Assembly (NCBI GenBank): GCA_032358165.1
Contig: JAALGY010000053.1
Span: 1,860,001-1,924,000 of the forward strand
DNA: 64,000 bases
Reading direction: 5' to 3'
Source: Diplosphaera chodatii
Lineage: Eukaryota > Chlorophyta > Trebouxiophyceae > Prasiolales > Stichococcaceae
The translations under genes and the position numbers were made by a program. Below the pieces are notes generated by a model, which did no database searches, was not told the origin of the DNA, and saw only the letters and a program-made list of their open reading frames with translations. The stretch's first letter is position 1; every line of letters begins with the position of its first letter. Below, piece by piece: positions 59,755 through 64,000 of the stretch.

Positions 59755-60405
59755 CTAGTAGAGCCGCACTGGCTTCCCCATGGAGCTCTTGATGTACAGG
59801 CACTTGACGTTCTGCCAGTTCTTCTTCAGCAGCGACACCAGGAAGTTGATGGCCATCTGTGTGTTGACGTACAGCTCCTTCTCTGCCATGCCAACATGAC
59901 CGATGGCGACACCCAGGCACAGCACCTTCTTCAGCTGGAACTTGATGGAGGCCTTGATCTCCTCGATCTTGCCCTCCAGGTTGTCGTTCTGGCCGATGAG
60001 GGTGGGGAACTTGCCCGCTTTGTTCAGGCCCGGACCCAGGAGACGCGGGATCATCTTGATCACCGAGTCGGATGCCAGGAAGGCAGCGTACTTCTTGGCC
60101 AGCTTCTTGACGAGCTTCTTGTTCTTGTTGAGCTTCTTGAGGTCCTCAACGCTCATCGCATCCACACCCATGGCCTTGGCCTCCTCGCAATGCCTGTGGT
60201 CGCCCAGCACGCAGACCTTCATCTGCGGCCGCGGCGTGTACGGCAGCTTGACCGTGCCGCTGAAGCGCTTGTCCTTCTGCGGGTCATAGTTCTTCAGGCC
60301 AATCTGCAGCTCCACCGTCTCCTTGAACTTGCGCTGCTTGGCCTGCGAGCCCTCGAGGATGGCCGAGAGGCCCTCGCGGAGCGTGTCGCCTGTGACCTTG
60401 CTCAT
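59755..60405 (-). CDS. RPL10A: 60S ribosomal protein L10a (uL1)
   Basis: Single exon of 216 residues (family length 217). It starts [19 protein letters not shown], where the family pattern (SK-conserved-LREAV/GL) begins. It continues [20 protein letters not shown] and [15 protein letters not shown], with uL1 motifs near [14 protein letters not shown] and the end MGKPVRLY. The protein builds the L1 stalk near the E site of the large subunit and helps release of tRNA. The upstream frame is open, but only MSKVTGD matches the family start. It is intronless and divergent from SEC61 gamma. Codon use is strongly biased to C/G in third position, as expected for a highly expressed gene. Confidence 0.96.
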   Translation of the reverse strand: MSKVTGDTLREGLSAILEGSQAKQRKFKETVELQIGLKNYDPQKDKRFSGTVKLPYTPRPQMKVCVLGDHRHCEEAKAMGVDAMSVEDLKKLNKNKKLVKKLAKKYAAFLASDSVIKMIPRLLGPGLNKAGKFPTLIGQNDNLEGKIEEIKASIKFQLKKVLCLGVAIGHVGMAEKELYVNTQMAINFLVSLLKKNWQNVKCLYIKSSMGKPVRLY

Positions 60406-60698
60406 GGCTGCGCCGTCGCTGACCCCCGCAGGCGCAGCCTGCCTACACCAAGAGGGCCTGACACTGCAGGCGCGACTGCACTGATGCCGGCTGGCAGGAA
60501 GCAGGAAGAGCAGGAAGGTCACCTGCCGAGCTAACCTCACTAGCCGTGCCTACAGGCCTAGAGCTTCAACGGGAGTGCCCTCCAATCAGCAACCAGCACA
60601 ACTTTCCTGCAGCTCGCCATCGCACAGGTCAAGGCGTTTGCAGGTGAAGTCTACGTAGGGTCGCACAGGGTCACGAGGCGCTTGCTGCGGTCACAGCA
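60406..60698. promoter_or_regulatory. Shared divergent promoter of L10a (-) and SEC61 gamma (+)
   Basis: Only 293 bases lie between the two start codons, so 5' UTRs and promoters must fit in or overlap here. No TATA box stands out. The arrangement would let two translation/secretion genes share control; that is inference. Confidence 0.45.
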
Positions 60699-60908
60699 AT
60701 GGACAATGTGGTAACGCCCCTGAAGGAGTTTGGCAAGAACAGCGTACGGCTGGTGAAGCGTTGCACAAAGCCAGACCGGAGAGAGTTCAACAAGATCACC
60801 ATTCGGACGGCCTTGGGCTTCGTGGTCATGGGGTTCATCGGCTTCTTCGTGAAGCTTGTGTTCATCCCCATCAACCAGATCATTGTGGGCGGCTCAGCAG
60901 CAACATAG
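60699..60908 (+). CDS. SEC61G: Protein transport protein Sec61 subunit gamma
   Basis: Single exon of 69 residues, the usual size (68-69). It starts [20 protein letters not shown], then [12 protein letters not shown], then a single membrane helix ([20 protein letters not shown]) ending [11 protein letters not shown]. Sec61 gamma is the tail-anchored clamp of the ER translocon. It lies beside L10a and within a region that also has SRP72 and DDRGK1, all ER-linked. Confidence 0.96.
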   Translation: MDNVVTPLKEFGKNSVRLVKRCTKPDRREFNKITIRTALGFVVMGFIGFFVKLVFIPINQIIVGGSAAT

Positions 60909-61210
60909 GATGTCAAGATCAGCAGCCGCAGCGAGGGGGCCGGCCTGCCATCTCACATGCTGCGTGCTTGCTGCTGGGTGCAGTCGGCTGCAGGCGTCAC
61001 CAGCTGCCACTGGTTGCTTGCTTGCTTGCTTTCTTGAAATCGAGACAGTTCATCAGGATAGGATAGGACGTCCCATAGCTAGATCTAGACTGCGGACTTG
61101 CCGCACAGAAGTTTTGAGCACGAATCATAAGACACAGGGTTTGTGATGTCGGTGACGGCCCCAAACATTACAAGACCGCAATAAAAGTGAGTGTTTGTAT
61201 TGCGGGCATA
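60909..61210. other. Intergenic between convergent SEC61 gamma and RS-protein genes
   Basis: About 300 bases. It contains the minus-strand TGTAA listed for the RS-rich gene; no exon. Confidence 0.4.
61169..61173 (-). promoter_or_regulatory. Candidate TGTAA poly(A) signal of the RS-rich gene
   Basis: The minus strand reads TGTAA 38 bases past the stop at 61211, a good distance for an algal 3' end. Confidence 0.5.
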
Positions 61211-63054
61211 CTACTCTGCCTGAGCCTCCCGCTGCGCCTTGAGCTGCGCTGCACGTTCGCGCCATGACAGAATGGGTCGGCTAGCGGCAATTGCCACTTC
61301 CACCACGGTCGGCAACACATCATCAACGATCGCCTCCTCTTGCAACTCAACCACCTGCATTCAGCTTGTTGCCATATCGCCACCAGCACGCCCAACAACT
61401 TTGCAGCCATCCAGGCAATAAACAGCATGCGCTAAGAGCGGACGTTCCAACCTGCGGCAGATCCTCATCGTCTTCAGAGTCCGAGGCGGTTCGCGTGGGC
61501 GGAGCTCCAAATATTGCAGCCTGCGCAGGCACGGTGGCACTTTCAGGTCGCGATTACGAAACGAAGGTTGTGCCACGAGCTGCATAGCGGAGGCAATACT
61601 GATAATGCTGGCCTCATGAGATGCGTCCACTTGAGCTGCTTTGCTTGGTAGCTCCTTGGCATCAAGGTCCCCCGCCTCATCACCATCCGGCGGCTGGTCG
61701 CTGTCAAACTGGAAGCGTGTCCACTGCTGCCCGTCGTCAAGCGCCTGCAGAGCACAGCATGACCGTCGGGATGGAGATGTGATTGCTGATCTCAGAGGCA
61801 CGCCTTCAACTTATGTACCCGTCAGCACTGCGGCATTATATCCGACGCACATGCACCTTGTTTGCCGGACTGATGCAGCTTGCACACCACACTGAAGGAC
61901 TGCATGTCAGTCTGTTCTTGCCCGCAATCTCACCTTTGTTGTCGCCTTCTGCAGCTGATACCGCGTTCGTGCACGCAACCGCATGGCCTGCGTCATTTGA
62001 CCATAACCATCGATCACTTCGTGCCAGTCTGGTTCTGCCGCCTTGTCCTGCGGCTGCGGTCCTGCAGGCTGCCGCTGATATGGCGAGGGCCTGCCCTGCC
62101 TGGGGTGGCCACTGTGCTGGTCCTGCACAGCAGAAGCTGTGTGCCTGCTGTCTTTGTCCCCAGCCGCTAGCCTGTCCTCGCCGTTGCTGCGGTCCAGCTG
62201 GCGTGCGGGCTCACGGCTGCGGCCCCTGGAGCGGCGCGCTCTGGACCTGCTGTCTGACCTAGCGTCTCTTGAGCCGCGCACATCCCTGTTTCTCTCTCTT
62301 TCGCTGTATCTACTCCTGCTCCTGTCCCTGTCCCTGTCTCTACGCCTGCTGCTGTCTCTGTCTCTGCCTCTGTCCCTCTCCCGTTGCCTGTCTCTGCCTC
62401 TGCCTCGGTCCGGACTCCTGTCTCTGTGCATGTCTGTGTGTCTGGTCCCTGTCTGGTCATGGTAGTGGTCGCGGTCCCTGCTGCGGGTGGCATCGTGGCT
62501 GCTGCCATCCTCCCTGACTGACCGCTGCTGCGCGCGGCGCTCGAAGTTGGGTGATTGACGTCCGCTGCGACTGCTACGGTGGTTAGCATGCCGCTCATCG
62601 TCCATCAGCCAGCGGTCACCACCCCGCCGACTGCTGCTGCTGCGACCATGCTCAGAAGACCCTCTGCTGTTGTAGAATCCTCTATCCGATGACGGCTGTT
62701 CCGGTCTGTTACGGCCGCTGCTCGACATCTCCCGGGCTGCGCCAGCGTTGTGCCGTTCTGCATCCTGACGCCGATGCTCACTCCCGTTCTCCGATGCTGC
62801 ATGCGCTGCAGAGCTCTGCACAGCTGCAGCATCGCTGCGCCATCGCTCTGCATGGCTGTTCCCATGCTCCACCGCGTCACTAGTGAATCCGAGACCCTGC
62901 AAGCCATCGGTGAGAGGTATGGAAGCTGATTCGGCAGGCTTGCCACTCACCCAGCAAAGCATGCACGCCGCAGTTGCCCCACCTGCTTAGCTTTTGCGCC
63001 CGCATCGTATGCTTTCAGGGTCTGATACAACTTGTGTGCTGTTTCGTGGTCCAT
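61211..63054 (-). CDS. Arginine/serine (RS/RD)-rich nuclear protein, probably splicing-related
   Basis: Exons from 5': 63054-62983, 62938-61934, 61744-61631, 61520-61452, 61354-61211; about 467 residues. The start is MDHETAHKLYQTLKAYDAG. A long disordered part follows, with a dense array of RD, RS and RE dipeptides at residues ~165-265 (coding 62480-62200). After it comes a conserved-looking piece: DWHEVIDGYGQMTQAMRLRA, then RTRYQLQKA, DDGQQWTRFQFDSDQPP, AAIFGAPPTRTASDSED, and a helical end (ILSWRERAAQLKAQREAQ). RS/RD repeats are known from SR proteins and U1-70K-like splicing factors. No RRM is present, so it is not a classical SR protein. The 44-nt intron after the first exon and the border at 61631 are uncertain. 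Confidence 0.65.
62200..62480 (-). repeat. Arg-Asp/Arg-Ser dipeptide-coding repeat in the RS-rich gene
   Basis: On the minus strand, hexamers such as AGAGAC, CGGGAC and AGGGAC recur over about 280 bases and encode RD, RE and RS pairs in phase. The repeat is imperfect, as in other RS domains. Confidence 0.75.
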
Positions 63055-63823
63055 CTGCGGTCACTGCTGCATGTTGACTACGCTGCGCTCTGTATATATG
63101 TCCATGTCGCACATGCGCCGGCACCATGAACTGCACGTTAACTTTGCGTGGCTTGCAGCTGCTGCCATTGTCATGGCCGATCACATCCACGCTGAGTGCT
63201 TTTGTGCTATCCACGCGACGCTGCATGCAACTGCACCTGTGCCCCTGTTGGCATGCTGACAGCTCAAGTGCTCACGTGTCAAGTCAAATGAGGACAGGGC
63301 ATGATGTAGGTGCAGGTGCAATGTTTATTTGCACATTGTATTCCAAGTCGTTGAATGAAGTCATTTTGATTGGTCTAACAACCACGGGCCACAACCACCA
63401 ACTGCCAGCAGAGTAGATGGCGCACCAAGCGCCATCCACCGACCTGGAGGCAGACAGTCCAGGGGCTCCGCTGGTAGCCAAGAGCGGTAGCCTTGCGGAG
63501 CGGAGGTACTTGCATTGGATGGTTTGCTAGTTAGCGTCCTAACCTATCCTCTGAAAGCCTGCGCACTTTGACAGACCAAGGTGATGCACAGGCAGCATGC
63601 TCCCTCATGCGGCATCGCGCCGGTGGCGGCACCGTGCGACGCCCGCCGAGCAAGTCGTAAGCTAGGACTACTTGCAGGTACTTGGTAGTCCAGCTTGTCT
63701 GCGTCTTCGAATGCCACTGCCATTGTATGGCCATTGGTAGCGCCATTGGTAGCGCCAAGTTCATCTATCATGGGCTGCTCTGCCTCAAATGGTCACATCA
63801 GCGCACCTGCATCAACTCTGCAG
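63055..63823. other. Region upstream of the RS-rich gene; no supported gene
   Basis: About 770 bases, including the RS-gene promoter. A minus-strand frame starting at 63771 (MIDELGATNGATNG) is open for 75 codons, but no motif or splice partner supports it. A 12-base direct repeat (ATTGGTAGCGCC, twice) lies at about 63734-63757. Confidence 0.4.
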
Positions 63824-63961
63824 GACTTGCAACCTGCGCATTGGCTTTCGTTCTCTTCACTCGCTCCGGATGTCAGACCTCACAGCAGCCAGTCCCTCCG
63901 GGTGGTGACGGCAGCAGCAGTACTGCACACGCTCATCTTAGATGGCACAACCCTGTGGGAG
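63824..63961 (+). CDS. Probable internal exon of a plus-strand gene leaving the window
   Basis: After a CTCTGCAG acceptor, 46 codons are open to a GAG/GTGCGC donor, both typical of this genome. The frame reads DLQPAHWLSFSSLAPDV, then SLRVVTAAAVLHTLILDGTT. The family is unknown and the start was not found, so this is a partial call. Confidence 0.35.
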
Positions 63962-64000
63962 GTGCGCAGCGGCATCAAGCTCCACGTCGCATCCTGTGGA

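Noticed and set aside
60406..60540. N-terminal extension of L10a
   Set aside because: Open frame only; uL1 proteins begin at the MSKVT-type start, and the extension does not look like a targeting peptide.
61934..62598. Threonine/alanine-rich and leucine/cysteine-rich frames over the RS repeat
   Set aside because: Shifted or antisense readings of the RD/RS array; no splice partners.

Overview
The window looks like nuclear DNA of a green alga, probably a trebouxiophyte of the Chlorella/Coccomyxa kind. It is gene-dense and moderately GC-rich. Most genes are cut into many short exons by introns of roughly 40-300 nt with CTGCAG-like acceptors. Several genes are followed by TGTAA, the usual chlorophyte poly(A) signal. 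The gene content is eukaryotic and of the green lineage: a B-type cyclin-dependent kinase, a GARP transcription factor, a DUF760 (UV-B-induced-like) protein, a chloroplast-type Era GTPase, Mini-RNase III and an octotricopeptide (OPR)/RAP protein. All gene models were built by eye, from reading frame, splice-site phase and family motifs. No gene carries a database hit.

Layout. 1-3777 (+): 3' part of an inward-rectifier K+ channel gene whose product carries two consecutive Kir-type cytoplasmic domains. 4818-5267 (+): ubiquitin-conjugating enzyme E2. 5664-7304 (-): MRG chromodomain protein. 7927-9554 (+): LYAR-like nucleolar zinc-finger protein. 9780-15201 (-): OPR/RAP organelle RNA protein. 16504-17910 (+): DUF760 protein. 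18094-18663 (-): Mediator subunit 21. 18984-20463 (+): p23 co-chaperone. 20922-23802 (+): ankyrin protein with a C-terminal membrane segment. 23973-26520 (-): Era GTPase. 27029-28017 (+): TMEM50-like protein. 28419-33093 (-): SRP72. 33906-34800 (-): Mini-RNase III. 36096-39146 (+): degenerate protein kinase.

39742-41774 (-): CDKB. 42426-43633 (+): glycine-rich single-pass membrane protein. 44296-46347 (+): unknown protein with a SANT-like start. 46769-48200 (-): Mn superoxide dismutase. 48763-50548 (+): PKIWI502-like NAD(P)-binding oxidoreductase. 50851-55467 (-): PRMT5. 55857-56617 (+): LUX-like GARP factor. 56870-58957 (-): DDRGK1/UFBP1. 59755-60405 (-): ribosomal protein uL1/L10a. 60699-60908 (+): SEC61 gamma. 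61211-63054 (-): RS-rich protein. 63824-63961 (+): probable exon of a gene that leaves the window.

The genes do not form one pathway, but themes recur. SRP72, SEC61 gamma, DDRGK1 and L10a serve translation and secretion at the ER. OPR/RAP, Era, Mini-RNase III and DUF760 point to the chloroplast. MRG, PRMT5, MED21, GARP and the RS protein belong to chromatin, transcription and splicing. The items most worth a second look are the tandem Kir cytoplasmic domains, a kinase-fold protein without catalytic residues, a group of GC-AG introns, and the ankyrin/membrane protein.
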